Source: Kaistella gelatinilytica (GTDB taxonomy: Bacteria > Bacteroidota > Bacteroidia > Flavobacteriales > Weeksellaceae). From it: DNA of 64,000 nucleotides. This document shows positions 28,421-37,816 of this stretch, in pieces. The translations under genes and the position numbers were made by a program. The stretch is taken from positions 424,798-488,797 of the forward strand of contig NZ_JADPVI010000002.1 in the NCBI RefSeq assembly GCF_015679325.1, written 5' to 3'. Each line of letters opens with the position of its first letter. Positions within the stretch are counted from its first letter, which is position 1. The notes below the pieces were generated by a model. That model searched no databases. It was given only the letters and a program-made list of their open reading frames with translations, and was not told where the DNA came from.

Positions 28421-30862
28421 ATGAAAAAACTCATTCTACCGATCGTTCTTTGTGCTTCTCTATTTGTGTCTGCACAGGAAAAAAAGAAAGATTCTGATTC
28501 TTTATCTGTTCAGGGAATTGATGAAGTCACCGTCACCGGAAGCAGAAACAAAAAAAGGACAGCAATTGACACTCCTGTTCCGGTAGATGTGATCGACGTA
28601 AAACAAATCAGCCAGGCAACAGGACAGGTTGATGTAAACCAGCTTTTACAATTTGCAGCGCCTTCATTTAATTCTAATAAACAGTCAGGTTCTGATGGTG
28701 CAGATGCGGTAGATCCTGCAACTTTACGTGGTTTAGGACCTGATCAAACTTTGGTTTTACTCAACGGAAAAAGATATCATCAATCTTCTCTCGTTAATTT
28801 ATTTGGAACAAAAGGTCGCGGAAATTCTGGCACAGACATGAACACAATTCCTCTTGATGCGATCAAAAGAATAGAAGTTTTGCGAGATGGCGCTTCTGCT
28901 CAGTACGGCTCCGATGCAATTGCAGGTGTAATCAATGTTATTTTAAACGACAGAAAACAAGGTTTTGAAGCTAAGGCTTTTTACGGCTTAAATTTATTTA
29001 GAAGTCCGCACGGTGGAAATGACATTGTTTCTGACAAAAAATTAGACGGACTTACTTTAGATGTTAGTGGAAATTACGGTGCGAGAATTGGCAACAAAGG
29101 CGGATTCATCAACATTACGGGCGAGGTTATTTCTAAAGGTTACGCCATTCGAAATGCTAATCCGGATTTATATACTGCGCCACGACAAAGATTTGGAGAT
29201 GCAAAATCTAACAACTATTATCTTTTTTACAACGCGCAAATCCCCGTTTCTGACAAAACCGATTTTTACTCTTTTGGAGGATATTCTTATCGCAACACCG
29301 ATGCTTACGCCTGGACAAGAAGCGCCGATGCTGATGGAAACGCACCTTCAATCTATCCTGATGGTTTCAATCCGATCGAAAACACGCAAATCAAAGATTT
29401 CAATTTTAATAATGGACTTAAATTTAAAGTTGCCAACTGGGATGTCGATTTATACAATGCCTTCGGGAGCAATCAGTTCACGTACAACATCAACAATACC
29501 GTAAACGCGACTTTGGGTGCCAACTCGAAAACAAGTTTTGATGCAGGTGGTCATTCACTTCTACAGAATACGAGTGGCTTCAATGCTTCGAAAGGTTTTG
29601 GAGTTTTAGAAGGATTAAATGTGGCGTTTGGAGCAGAATTTCGATACGAACAATTTAAAATCATCAAGGGAGAAGAGCAATCTTATGCAGCGTACGACAT
29701 TAATGGAAACATTGTAACGGCTTCTACTCCCGAAGATCTATTGGTCATAAATCCGCTTTCCGGAAATGTGAGACCAGCCGGTTCACAAGGATTTCCGGGA
29801 TACTCTATGGCAGTTAATCAAGGAAGAAATAATGTTGCAGCTTATCTGGATACAGAACTAGATCTTACGAAAAACTGGATGATCAGTGCAGCCGGAAGAT
29901 TCGAAAATTACAGTGATTTCGGAAGTACCGTTAACGGAAAATTTGCAACGAGATATAAGATCACCAATCAATTTGCTTTTCGGGGATCGGTTTCTACCGG
30001 ATTTCGCGCGCCTTCTTTGGTTCAGAAATTTTATGGCCTAAACTTTACCAATTTTCAGGGTGGACAACTCGTGACAATTCAGTTAGCTTCGAATGATAGC
30101 TTTCTGGCAAAAGCGGTTGGAATTCCGCAGCTGAAGCAGGAAAAATCGGTTAACGGAAGCGCAGGATTTACTTTTAATTCTAATAAATTCACCGCAACAG
30201 TTGATGGTTATTATGTAAAAGTGAAGGACAGAATTGTACTGACCGGAAATTTTGATCAAACCGATGATAAAATCGGGCAGATCTTAATCGACAATCATAT
30301 TGATCAGGCACAGTTTTTTACCAACGCCATCGATACCAAAACTTTAGGACTTGATCTTATTTTAACCTACACCGAAAATATTGGAAACGGTAAATTAACA
30401 TCAAGTTTTGCCGCTAACTTTAATGATATGGAAATCACTTCTGTGAATACAACTCCTGAATTGAAGGGGAAAGAAGACGTTTATTTAAGTCCGAGAGAAA
30501 GAGCTTTTATTCTGGCTTCGGCTCCAAAAAGCAAATTTAATTTGAGTTTAAATTACAAGATCAATAAATTCAATACGAATTTACAGCTGGTAAGATTTGA
30601 TAAAGTCACTTTGATCGGTTATAATGGTCCAGACGATTATCAAAAATATGGTGCAAAAGTAACGACAGATCTTTCTTTCGGTTATGATTTTACTAAAAAT
30701 TTCAACTGGACCATCGGTGGTAAAAACGTATTCAACAGATATCCAAACCTACAGGTTCCGGCGGTTTCTGATGGAAATACTGAATCCGGCGGAATTTTCG
30801 ACCCTGTTCAAATGGGTTTCTCAGGAAGACAAATATTTACAAGACTGAATTATACTTTTTAA
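28421..30862 (+). CDS. TonB-dependent outer-membrane receptor
   Basis: 813 residues from the start with signal peptide MKKLILPIVLCASLFVSAQ; the frame is open further upstream but without a signal peptide there. The plug domain runs about 35-165 (EVTVTGSRNKKRTAIDTP, TLRGLGPDQTLVLLNGKR, IEVLRDGASAQYGSDAIAGVINVIL). A 22-strand-type barrel follows, ending in the aromatic-terminated LNYTF. There is no SusD partner, so it is not a classical glycan PUL. The ligand is unknown. An aquaporin gene begins 40 nt after the stop with no terminator seen between, suggesting co-transcription. Confidence 0.93.
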   Translation: MKKLILPIVLCASLFVSAQEKKKDSDSLSVQGIDEVTVTGSRNKKRTAIDTPVPVDVIDVKQISQATGQVDVNQLLQFAAPSFNSNKQSGSDGADAVDPATLRGLGPDQTLVLLNGKRYHQSSLVNLFGTKGRGNSGTDMNTIPLDAIKRIEVLRDGASAQYGSDAIAGVINVILNDRKQGFEAKAFYGLNLFRSPHGGNDIVSDKKLDGLTLDVSGNYGARIGNKGGFINITGEVISKGYAIRNANPDLYTAPRQRFGDAKSNNYYLFYNAQIPVSDKTDFYSFGGYSYRNTDAYAWTRSADADGNAPSIYPDGFNPIENTQIKDFNFNNGLKFKVANWDVDLYNAFGSNQFTYNINNTVNATLGANSKTSFDAGGHSLLQNTSGFNASKGFGVLEGLNVAFGAEFRYEQFKIIKGEEQSYAAYDINGNIVTASTPEDLLVINPLSGNVRPAGSQGFPGYSMAVNQGRNNVAAYLDTELDLTKNWMISAAGRFENYSDFGSTVNGKFATRYKITNQFAFRGSVSTGFRAPSLVQKFYGLNFTNFQGGQLVTIQLASNDSFLAKAVGIPQLKQEKSVNGSAGFTFNSNKFTATVDGYYVKVKDRIVLTGNFDQTDDKIGQILIDNHIDQAQFFTNAIDTKTLGLDLILTYTENIGNGKLTSSFAANFNDMEITSVNTTPELKGKEDVYLSPRERAFILASAPKSKFNLSLNYKINKFNTNLQLVRFDKVTLIGYNGPDDYQKYGAKVTTDLSFGYDFTKNFNWTIGGKNVFNRYPNLQVPAVSDGNTESGGIFDPVQMGFSGRQIFTRLNYTF

Positions 30863-30902
30863 ATAACTGAAAATTACATTTATTAACTAAAAACTAAAAA
30901 AA

Positions 30903-31637
30903 ATGAACGTTTCTTTAACATCAAAAATTGTAGCAGAAATGCTCGGAACAATGGTTCTGGTTTTAATGGGTTGTGGAAGTGCCGTAATTGCGGCCTCCAA
31001 CGGAATACCGGACGTCAATGGGGTCGGACTTTTAGGGATCGCTTTTGCATTTGGCTTAAGTGTTCTCGCCATGGTTTATGCGATCGGCCACATTTCCGGT
31101 TGCCACATAAATCCAGCAATTTCAGTCGCCATGGTGGTTGCGGGAAGAATGAAAGCCAAAGAAGCCGCATTTTATATCATTGCTCAAATTATTGGAGCTA
31201 TAATTGGTGCCGGAATTTTATATGTTATTGTAACGAACCAAATTGCAGGTTTTGAATTAAAACCTTATGCTTTAGGATCCAACGGATGGGGAGCAGGATA
31301 TTTGGGAGAATACAATACGGTAGCAGCTTTTGTCGCAGAATTTATTTTCACCTTTATTTTCCTTCTGGTTATTTTGGGTTCTACCTCCACAAAAAATATC
31401 AACGGTGGATTTGCGGGCTTAGCGATTGGTCTTTCATTGACGCTCATTCATATTGTAGGGATAAAAATTACGGGTGTTTCTGTAAATCCTGCCAGAAGTA
31501 TTGGTCCCGCAATTTTCGCGGGTGGAGCAGCAATTTCGCAACTCTGGTTATTTATCGTTGCACCAATTTTAGGCGGAGCGGTAGCAGCTCTTGTACACGG
31601 CGCCCTGATTGAAAATCCGAAAAACTTTAAAGAATAA
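30903..31637 (+). CDS. Aquaporin / MIP-family channel
   Basis: 244 residues with six membrane segments and both NPA boxes: GCHINPAISVAMV in the first half and VSVNPARSIGPAIF in the second. The second-half NPARS is typical of water-selective AqpZ-like channels rather than glycerol facilitators (NPARD). Inner membrane. It is probably in one transcript with the upstream TonB receptor. Confidence 0.93.
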   Translation: MNVSLTSKIVAEMLGTMVLVLMGCGSAVIAASNGIPDVNGVGLLGIAFAFGLSVLAMVYAIGHISGCHINPAISVAMVVAGRMKAKEAAFYIIAQIIGAIIGAGILYVIVTNQIAGFELKPYALGSNGWGAGYLGEYNTVAAFVAEFIFTFIFLLVILGSTSTKNINGGFAGLAIGLSLTLIHIVGIKITGVSVNPARSIGPAIFAGGAAISQLWLFIVAPILGGAVAALVHGALIENPKNFKE

Positions 31638-31837
31638 AGTTTAAAGGAAGTTGAAAATCTAAAAGCATTTAAGTTTTTTATTTCAAGCTAATGATGAAAA
31701 TCCTGATTTGAAGATATTAGGAAAGTATTTTTAATCCTCAAAAATATTCTTACCTATTTTGGCAAAATAATTGCACGAATAAAAACAGTTTACAAACACG
31801 TAAACAATTTATAAACAACATTTTAAATTCAATTATT

Positions 31838-32446
31838 ATGAAAAATTCAATCTTAGCAATTTTGGCTGTGGCGGCATTAGCTTCTTGCAAAAAAAATGAA
31901 ACAACCGTGGTAGACAATGCTACAGACAGCTCTATGACTGCAGCAACTACTGATTCTTCAATGATGCCGAAAGATTCTACATCGATGCCATCTACAGCGG
32001 GAACCACAGCAACAATGAGTGCCCAAGACAAAATGTTCGCAGATGCAGCAGCAAAAGGAGGAATGATGGAAGTGATGATGGGCGAACTTGCCGAAACCAG
32101 CGGAATGAATGCGAAAGTAAAAGCTTTAGGAAAAATGATGAAAGAAGATCATTCCAAGGCAAACGACGAACTGAAAAGTTGGGCAATGACCGCGAAATAT
32201 ATGTTACCTGCTAAAATGGGCGCAGATCAGCAAAAAATGTACGATGATCTTAAAATGAAGAAAGGTGCAGATTTTGATAAAGCGTACACCGATTTGATGG
32301 TAACTGACCATAAAAAAGATATCGCAGAATTTAAAAAAGAAGCTGCTGAAGGCACAGGAGATTTGAAAGCATTTGCTTCTAAAACAGTTCCGACTTTAGA
32401 GCATCATTTAACAGCTTCTGAAGAAGCGATGAAAGCTGTAAAATAA
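31838..32446 (+). CDS. DUF4142 lipoprotein
   Basis: 202 residues. The signal peptide with lipobox (ILAVAALASC, Cys about 18) predicts a lipoprotein, followed by a Ser/Thr/Met-rich linker. A DUF4142 four-helix domain (about 65-200) carries conserved acidic/His positions (KEDHSKAN, VTDHKKDI, LEHHLTASEE). The fold is ferritin-like; function is not established. Monocistronic, ended by the terminator at 32467. Confidence 0.88.
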   Translation: MKNSILAILAVAALASCKKNETTVVDNATDSSMTAATTDSSMMPKDSTSMPSTAGTTATMSAQDKMFADAAAKGGMMEVMMGELAETSGMNAKVKALGKMMKEDHSKANDELKSWAMTAKYMLPAKMGADQQKMYDDLKMKKGADFDKAYTDLMVTDHKKDIAEFKKEAAEGTGDLKAFASKTVPTLEHHLTASEEAMKAVK

Positions 32447-32466
32447 TTACAGAACTTTTTAAAATA

Positions 32467-32494
32467 TAAATCCCGCTTTAAGGCGGGATTTTTT
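32467..32494 (+). terminator. Terminator of DUF4142 gene
   Basis: AAATCCCGC (32467-32475) pairs with GCGGGATTT (32482-32490) and a T-run follows. It lies between two converging genes. Confidence 0.85.
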
Positions 32495-32510
32495 TGTGAG
32501 AAATTTAAAA

Positions 32511-33344
32511 TTACTTCTTAATGAATTTGACGATTGTCGAAATTTCACTTAGAGAATTCAGTTTGATGAAATAAGTTCCTCCGGGAAGTGAGGCGACATT
32601 TATTTTTTCCTCCGAAAAGTTCTTTTTTACGAGAGATTTCCCACTCGCATCAATAATTTCATAGGTCAAAAATTTATTTTCAGATTGGATAGAAACAAAA
32701 TTTTGTACGGGATTTGGATAGACTTTTACGACCGCAACTTTTTTCGAAGGATCTTTTATCGCCAACAAGCAAACAGGCGGATTGGTAATCGGACCTTCCG
32801 AATAATCATAGAATACGATATCTTCCGTAATAGTTTGAACGCCTTCATAAAATGGCCCAAAACCGCAGTTATTAAAATATACCACAGCTTCATAAAAACC
32901 AAAGGAAGATTTGTACCACCCTTCGCAAGCAGGCGTCATATTATTTCCAGGTCCGAAAAAGTCAACCATGAATTCTGGTTGAATATAATTCATATATGAA
33001 CAAACGTTCGTCCAGCTTGTAGGAGGTTTAAAATACATAGTCTTTTGCGGCAATTCTCCAACATAATAGGGACGGTAAAAAACTGATGATAATTGATTAT
33101 TGCTATTTTTTAACCTCGCTTTTAAAACAATATTCTGCGAGACGGTAACATTCACATTATTTATTCCAAAAGAAGAATTGACGGTTGGATCGGTACCATC
33201 TGTCGTATAATAAATTGTTCCACTTCCGGTTATTGTTGCTGTATAAATCGAAATATTGTGATTTGGATTCGGCCCAAACTCGATCTGACAATAAAATAAT
33301 TGAAAGACAGGCAGTAAGAGAAGGAGTAAAAATTTTTTCATCAT
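32511..33344 (-). CDS. Secreted T9SS cargo with chitobiase-type C-terminal and CBM-like modules
   Basis: 277 residues with an N-terminal signal peptide. Residues ~30-95 resemble the chitobiase/beta-hexosaminidase C-terminal domain (IYYTTDGTDPT). The middle (about 100-190; MYFKPPTSWTNV, EGWYKSSFGFYEAVV, IVFYDYSEGP) looks like a starch-binding CBM25/26-type beta-sandwich. The C-terminal ~70 residues are a type A T9SS sorting domain (VYPNPVQNFVSI...GGTYFIKL...IVKFIKK). No catalytic domain is present, so it is a binding or adhesive surface protein. The CBM call is tentative. Confidence 0.8.
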   Translation of the reverse strand: MMKKFLLLLLLPVFQLFYCQIEFGPNPNHNISIYTATITGSGTIYYTTDGTDPTVNSSFGINNVNVTVSQNIVLKARLKNSNNQLSSVFYRPYYVGELPQKTMYFKPPTSWTNVCSYMNYIQPEFMVDFFGPGNNMTPACEGWYKSSFGFYEAVVYFNNCGFGPFYEGVQTITEDIVFYDYSEGPITNPPVCLLAIKDPSKKVAVVKVYPNPVQNFVSIQSENKFLTYEIIDASGKSLVKKNFSEEKINVASLPGGTYFIKLNSLSEISTIVKFIKK

Positions 33345-33395
33345 CTTTAATTTATTAGGTAATTAAAGATACATAAAAAATTAAAATACAACTGC

Positions 33396-34646
33396 TTACA
33401 AATCTCCACCATGATTATCCAGCTGACCTTCCCATTTGGAAACAGCAGATGTTGCCAATGCATTTCCTAAAACGTTAGTCATACTTCTTCCCATATCGCA
33501 GAAATGATCAATCGGTAAAATTAAGGCAATTCCTTCCGGTGGAATACCAAACATGGTACAGGTTGCAACGATGATGACCAAACTTGCTCTTGGAACGCCG
33601 GCGATTCCTTTTGAGGTTAACATTAAAACCAAAAGCATAATGATCTGTTGTCCCAAAGTCATGTCGATGCCATAAATCTGCGCGATAAATATCGCTGCAA
33701 AAGTCATGTACATCATACTTCCATCGAGGTTAAATGAATATCCTAAAGGTAAAATGAAGGATACTATTCTATTGTTACAACCGAATCTTTCCAGCTCCTC
33801 AACGAGTTTCGGGAAAACCGCTTCGGAACTTGTGGTAGAAAATGCGATAAGCAAAGGTTCTTTAATTCTTCTTAATAGTTCAAAAAGTCGGTTTCCTAAA
33901 ATTAAATAGCCTACGATGCAGAGCACCAACCATAAAATTGCCAGAGCAAAGAAAAAATCTCTTAGATAAATGGCGTACACTTTGAAAATATCAAAACCAT
34001 TTGTAGCAACTACTGCTGCGATGGCTCCCAAAACACCAAGCGGCGCAAACCACATGATATAACCAACCATTTTTAGAATCGCGTGCGCACAAATATCCAA
34101 AGCTCTCACAATTGGTTTCGTGTATTCTTCACCCATATTGGCTAAAGCGATACCGAACATGATCGAAAAAACGACGATCTGTAACACTTCATTGGTAGCA
34201 AATGCTTCGAATAAACTTTTCGGAATTATATGTTTTACAAATTCTTCCAAAGATAAACCCTGACTGGTTGCAACAACTTCTCCTGCAGCATCTGCCGCTG
34301 GTTTTGCAAGTTGCATAACGCGACCTGGCTCCAACCAATTTACAAAAACCAACCCGATCATTAACGAAACTAAAGAAGCGGTGATAAACCAAAGCATTGC
34401 TTTTGAGCCGACTCTACCGATCATTTTGATATCACTCATTTTTGCAATCCCCACGACTAAAGTGGTAAAAACCAAGGGTGCAATGATCATCTGTACAAGA
34501 CGGATGAAAATGGTTCCGAGTAATTTAATGTTTTTCGAAAATCCCGCTGAACTTTCCGGATATTTTGTATGAACAACTCCACCCATAATCACCCCAATAA
34601 CTAAAGCGATGATAATAAAGATGAACAGTTTGTTTTGACCTTTCAT
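33396..34646 (-). CDS. Dicarboxylate/amino acid:cation symporter (DAACS/GltP family)
   Basis: 416 residues from the ATG at 34646 (MKGQNKLFIFIIIAL); the frame extends 25 codons further but without typical sequence. It carries the family motifs: AFSTTSSEAVFPKL (HP1 serine-rich loop), LPLGYSFNLDGSMMY (TM7) and ILPIDHFCDMGRSMTN (TM8). It takes up glutamate/aspartate or C4-dicarboxylates with Na+ or H+ across the inner membrane. A -7 box candidate at 34670 supports this start. Confidence 0.93.
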   Translation of the reverse strand: MKGQNKLFIFIIIALVIGVIMGGVVHTKYPESSAGFSKNIKLLGTIFIRLVQMIIAPLVFTTLVVGIAKMSDIKMIGRVGSKAMLWFITASLVSLMIGLVFVNWLEPGRVMQLAKPAADAAGEVVATSQGLSLEEFVKHIIPKSLFEAFATNEVLQIVVFSIMFGIALANMGEEYTKPIVRALDICAHAILKMVGYIMWFAPLGVLGAIAAVVATNGFDIFKVYAIYLRDFFFALAILWLVLCIVGYLILGNRLFELLRRIKEPLLIAFSTTSSEAVFPKLVEELERFGCNNRIVSFILPLGYSFNLDGSMMYMTFAAIFIAQIYGIDMTLGQQIIMLLVLMLTSKGIAGVPRASLVIIVATCTMFGIPPEGIALILPIDHFCDMGRSMTNVLGNALATSAVSKWEGQLDNHGGDL

Positions 34647-34669
34647 ATGTTGATTTTTTGTAACGGTTA

Positions 34670-34677
34670 CAAATATA
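34670..34677 (-). promoter_or_regulatory. -7 box candidate for the symporter gene
   Basis: TATATTTG on the minus strand, exact TAnnTTTG, 24 nt before the ATG at 34646. No clear -33 box. Confidence 0.4.
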
Positions 34678-34744
34678 TGTTTTTTTGCGAAACACTGATT
34701 TAGAATTCCGCTTTTGGACAAAGGAATTTCCGACGAGATATGTC

Positions 34745-34774
34745 ATAAAAAAACCTCTGCATGATCAGAGGTTT
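34745..34774 (-). terminator. Terminator of the outer-membrane beta-barrel gene
   Basis: AAACCTCTG (34751-34759) and CAGAGGTTT (34766-34774) form a 9-bp stem with a 6-nt loop and a T-run on the minus strand. Confidence 0.85.
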
Positions 34775-34800
34775 CAATTGTAATAGAATGAAAATTAATA

Positions 34801-37497
34801 TTATTTGCCGCCGAAAGTATTCAGATTAACGATTAGAGACAACATGAAATATCTTTTTAGAATCAGTTCTTCGCGATCTTCAACATAATTATCGCCAATT
34901 GTTCTGGTTGCGTTTTGTCTTTGATTGAGTAGATCATTCACGCTTAATTTCAACATCATTTGTTTCTTGTAAAACTGATAATTCACACTCGAATTCCAGA
35001 AATAAGAATTTCGGTTGAAATCAGCCGCAATATTTGAGTTTTTTGTAAAGGTAAAATCATTGCTAAAAAACAAAGTTTTATTGAAAAAATAATTGGTCAG
35101 TCGCAAAGAAAAATTCTGGCGCGCCGTATTTGTTTTGTCGATTCGATAGTTGGTATAATGCGATGAAGAATAATTAATTCCGTAAGATGCACGCAAATTC
35201 ATGAGGTCTTTGAGGTTTAAGTTAACTCCGAATCTCGGAGAAAGCGTATAAATATTGTTGGTAAATTCTGTAGCATCAATAAATCCTTTTCGGAAACTAT
35301 AATTAGCCGCAAATGATGGACTTAAATCTAATTTATTCCCGTTCCATTTGTAGGTTTTGGTGAGAGAAGTTGAGAAGTTCGCTCTTTTATTTCCACTGAT
35401 ATTTTCATAAGTACTGAATTGTTTTCCCGAATCATCATAAAAAGAATAATTCACAATATCATTATCCGTATAATTAAAACCCAGTCTGGAGTAAAAATTA
35501 ATTCCTCTCGCAATATTCATCGTAGAAAAATTAATGTTCGTGGAATTTTGCCAGGTACTTTTCAAATCTGGATTTCCTTGAATTGTAATTAAAGGATCTG
35601 AAATATCAATATACGGATTCAGGTAGCTCACTTGTGGAACAATGAAATTAGCCGAATTGGAAATTCTCAAACTCGTGGTTTTATTGAATTTATAATTGAG
35701 CATCAAATCATATTCGGGCAAAATAAAATTTCTTTGAAAGCTGTAATGCTGAAGATTATAGATTGAATTTACATTTAATCTGGTCGTATTTAAATTGGTT
35801 CCGGCTCGAAAATTATATTTGCTTTTATTTAAATTATAGGAAATTCCGGTGTTTAACAAATTGTTATTTTGGTTCAACGTATTTGATAAAAGCGAATTAA
35901 ATTCCGAATAATCATTTGTTCCCGCATCAAAATCATTAACCACTAATTCCTTATTTAATTTTTGAAGATCATAATTCACTTCCACTGAAACCGTCGCAGA
36001 ATCTGAAACCGGTTCGTAATATTTAAAATTCGCACTGAATAAATTGTTTGAATTTTTATTTTTTGAAAGCTGGTTCCGGTAATCATTTTGATCAGGAGAT
36101 TGATAGAAAATCGTTTCCTGAAGATTAAAATTGGTGTTTTTATTTTCCGAAAAAGTATTGCTGACCGAAGCAGATAATGATCGGTTTGGCTTTTCGAATT
36201 TTTTGATCAATCCAATCTTAGGTTTGAAAATATTTCCAATGTTATTTCCTCGGTATGAACTTTTATTGCTGTTCAGAAGTACATCATCACGAAGCGTAAA
36301 AACACTACTTTCATTCGTGTTATCCGTCGTATTATTAGAAAAATTGGTAGAGAATGTTACGTTGGTCCGTTTATCTAAAGCGATGGTTGCATCGGTATTA
36401 AAACTAAAGGTTTTCTTATCACTGTTTCCGCGCCGTTCAGAATTATTGTCTAATTTATAATCAGGCAAAAAGGTAGTTCTGGAAGTCTTCGAATAAGTAT
36501 CGAGATTACCCTCTTTATATTCTAAACTAAATTTATCGAGATCAAAATTATCGCCAATCTTATCAGAGTAATTGGCTCCGATCATTGATGTTCGCAAAAT
36601 TCCGGAACTTGCCGTTCTTCCGTTGGCTGATTTATTTCTATTGTTATTTTCAAAAAAACCATCGACGGAAAAATCAGAAATATTAATATTATTAGAACCT
36701 GCAATCAAAGCAAAATTAGTTTCCTGTTTAAATTTCGCCAGCAAACCTTTCACATCATATCGATTATCTGTTCCATAACCTAAATTGAAATTTTTAATAT
36801 TTCCTTTATTATTTTTTTCATCAATATTAAAATTGATCGTGAGACTGTCTGATTTTGGAGTTCTACCCGTTAATTCTTCTTCTTTGGATTTTGAAGTGGT
36901 GATTTGAATTTTCTTAATTAAATCTGCAGGAATAGTTTCCATTGCAATTTTACCATCTTTATTGAAAAGTGGTTTTCCATTAATTAAGATTTTGTTGATT
37001 GGTTTTCCATTGACGGTCATTTTCCCGTCTTCATCAGTTTCTACACCAGGAATTTGCTCCAGAAGTTTATCGATTTTATCATTTGGATCTACCTTTAAAT
37101 AAGAGGCGTTATATTCTACGGTATCTTTTTTGATTTTCACGGGAGACGCGATAATTTTCACTTCTTCAATATCACTCGACAAATCTCTTTCTAATTTCAC
37201 CAGACCAATCTCAAGATTTTGATCGATGCTTTCATATTTCTTAGAAAACATTCGAAATTTATCATTTGAGATCTGTAAAAAAGTAGGTTCTTTTTGTTTT
37301 GGAATTTTAAAGCTGAAACTTCCATTATTATTGGTGCCCGTAAAATTGACAACCGAAGAATCTTTTTGTTTGAGTAAAGAAACCGTCGCATTTTCTAAAG
37401 ATTTATTGTCAGAATCCTGGACTTTGCCCTCGATCGTGTAAGTTTGAGCACTTAACTGAATGGCGAAAAGAATAAATAAAAGTAAAAACTTCTTCAT
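34801..37497 (-). CDS. Outer-membrane beta-barrel protein with carboxypeptidase-regulatory-like and plug domains
   Basis: 898 residues with signal peptide MKKFLLLFILFAIQLSAQ. An N-terminal CarboxypepD_reg-like beta-sandwich (about 20-105; YTIEGKVQDSDNKSLENATVSLL) precedes a plug-like region (about 110-215; DKIDKLLEQIPGVETDEDGKMTVNGK, INKILINGKPLF). A large barrel then runs to the C-terminus. This is the 'outer membrane beta-barrel family protein' group of Bacteroidota, related to TonB receptors but without a clear TonB box or SusD partner. Ligand unknown. Confidence 0.88.
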   Translation of the reverse strand: MKKFLLLFILFAIQLSAQTYTIEGKVQDSDNKSLENATVSLLKQKDSSVVNFTGTNNNGSFSFKIPKQKEPTFLQISNDKFRMFSKKYESIDQNLEIGLVKLERDLSSDIEEVKIIASPVKIKKDTVEYNASYLKVDPNDKIDKLLEQIPGVETDEDGKMTVNGKPINKILINGKPLFNKDGKIAMETIPADLIKKIQITTSKSKEEELTGRTPKSDSLTINFNIDEKNNKGNIKNFNLGYGTDNRYDVKGLLAKFKQETNFALIAGSNNINISDFSVDGFFENNNRNKSANGRTASSGILRTSMIGANYSDKIGDNFDLDKFSLEYKEGNLDTYSKTSRTTFLPDYKLDNNSERRGNSDKKTFSFNTDATIALDKRTNVTFSTNFSNNTTDNTNESSVFTLRDDVLLNSNKSSYRGNNIGNIFKPKIGLIKKFEKPNRSLSASVSNTFSENKNTNFNLQETIFYQSPDQNDYRNQLSKNKNSNNLFSANFKYYEPVSDSATVSVEVNYDLQKLNKELVVNDFDAGTNDYSEFNSLLSNTLNQNNNLLNTGISYNLNKSKYNFRAGTNLNTTRLNVNSIYNLQHYSFQRNFILPEYDLMLNYKFNKTTSLRISNSANFIVPQVSYLNPYIDISDPLITIQGNPDLKSTWQNSTNINFSTMNIARGINFYSRLGFNYTDNDIVNYSFYDDSGKQFSTYENISGNKRANFSTSLTKTYKWNGNKLDLSPSFAANYSFRKGFIDATEFTNNIYTLSPRFGVNLNLKDLMNLRASYGINYSSSHYTNYRIDKTNTARQNFSLRLTNYFFNKTLFFSNDFTFTKNSNIAADFNRNSYFWNSSVNYQFYKKQMMLKLSVNDLLNQRQNATRTIGDNYVEDREELILKRYFMLSLIVNLNTFGGK

Positions 37498-37816
37498 AAA
37501 TGATACTTAAAAACAGATTTCAAAATAAACAATACATCAGAATAATTTGAATTGACTCACATTCTTAACAAATAGCATTCCTAAAAAATTCGCACAAGCT
37601 TTACGTTCTCTTATTTTATATTTTTTATTGATTAGGCAAAACTCTGGACAAGCGATTGCAGTGGAAATCCTTTTTTTTGCGCAGGGTAAGCAGTGGCAAA
37701 AAAAGATTGCAGCGGAAAGCGCGGTCCCGATAAGAAACATCAGTTTCTTATCGGGATGGCCCAAAATAAAAAAACCCCTGAAAAATCAGAGGTTCCGTAG
37801 TATGTTTAAGTAGAAA
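37498..37816. repeat. Intergenic repeat element (direct repeat around a palindrome, plus long hairpin)
   Basis: About 320 bp without a believable gene. GATTGCAGTGGAAA near 37653 and GATTGCAGCGGAAA near 37705 are near-identical direct repeats. They flank an inverted TTTTTTTGC...GCAAAAAAA. A perfect 13-bp hairpin (37726-37738 and 37743-37755, CCCGATAAGAAAC arm) follows. I recognise this layout from memory as a recurring flavobacterial intergenic repeat. The open frames across it have no recognisable protein features. Confidence 0.6.
37766..37795 (-). terminator. Terminator of the BON/SH3b genes
   Basis: On the minus strand AACCTCTGA, a T-rich loop and CAGGGGTT are followed by seven Ts, 22 nt past the SH3b-gene stop at 37817. 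Confidence 0.75.

Noticed and set aside
29061-29504. 147-codon plus-strand frame inside the TonB receptor
   Set aside because: It is an alternative frame within a clearly coding receptor barrel.
37537-37764. 75-codon minus-strand frame in the 37.6 kb gap
   Set aside because: It runs through the repeat element and hairpin and has no start context or domain.
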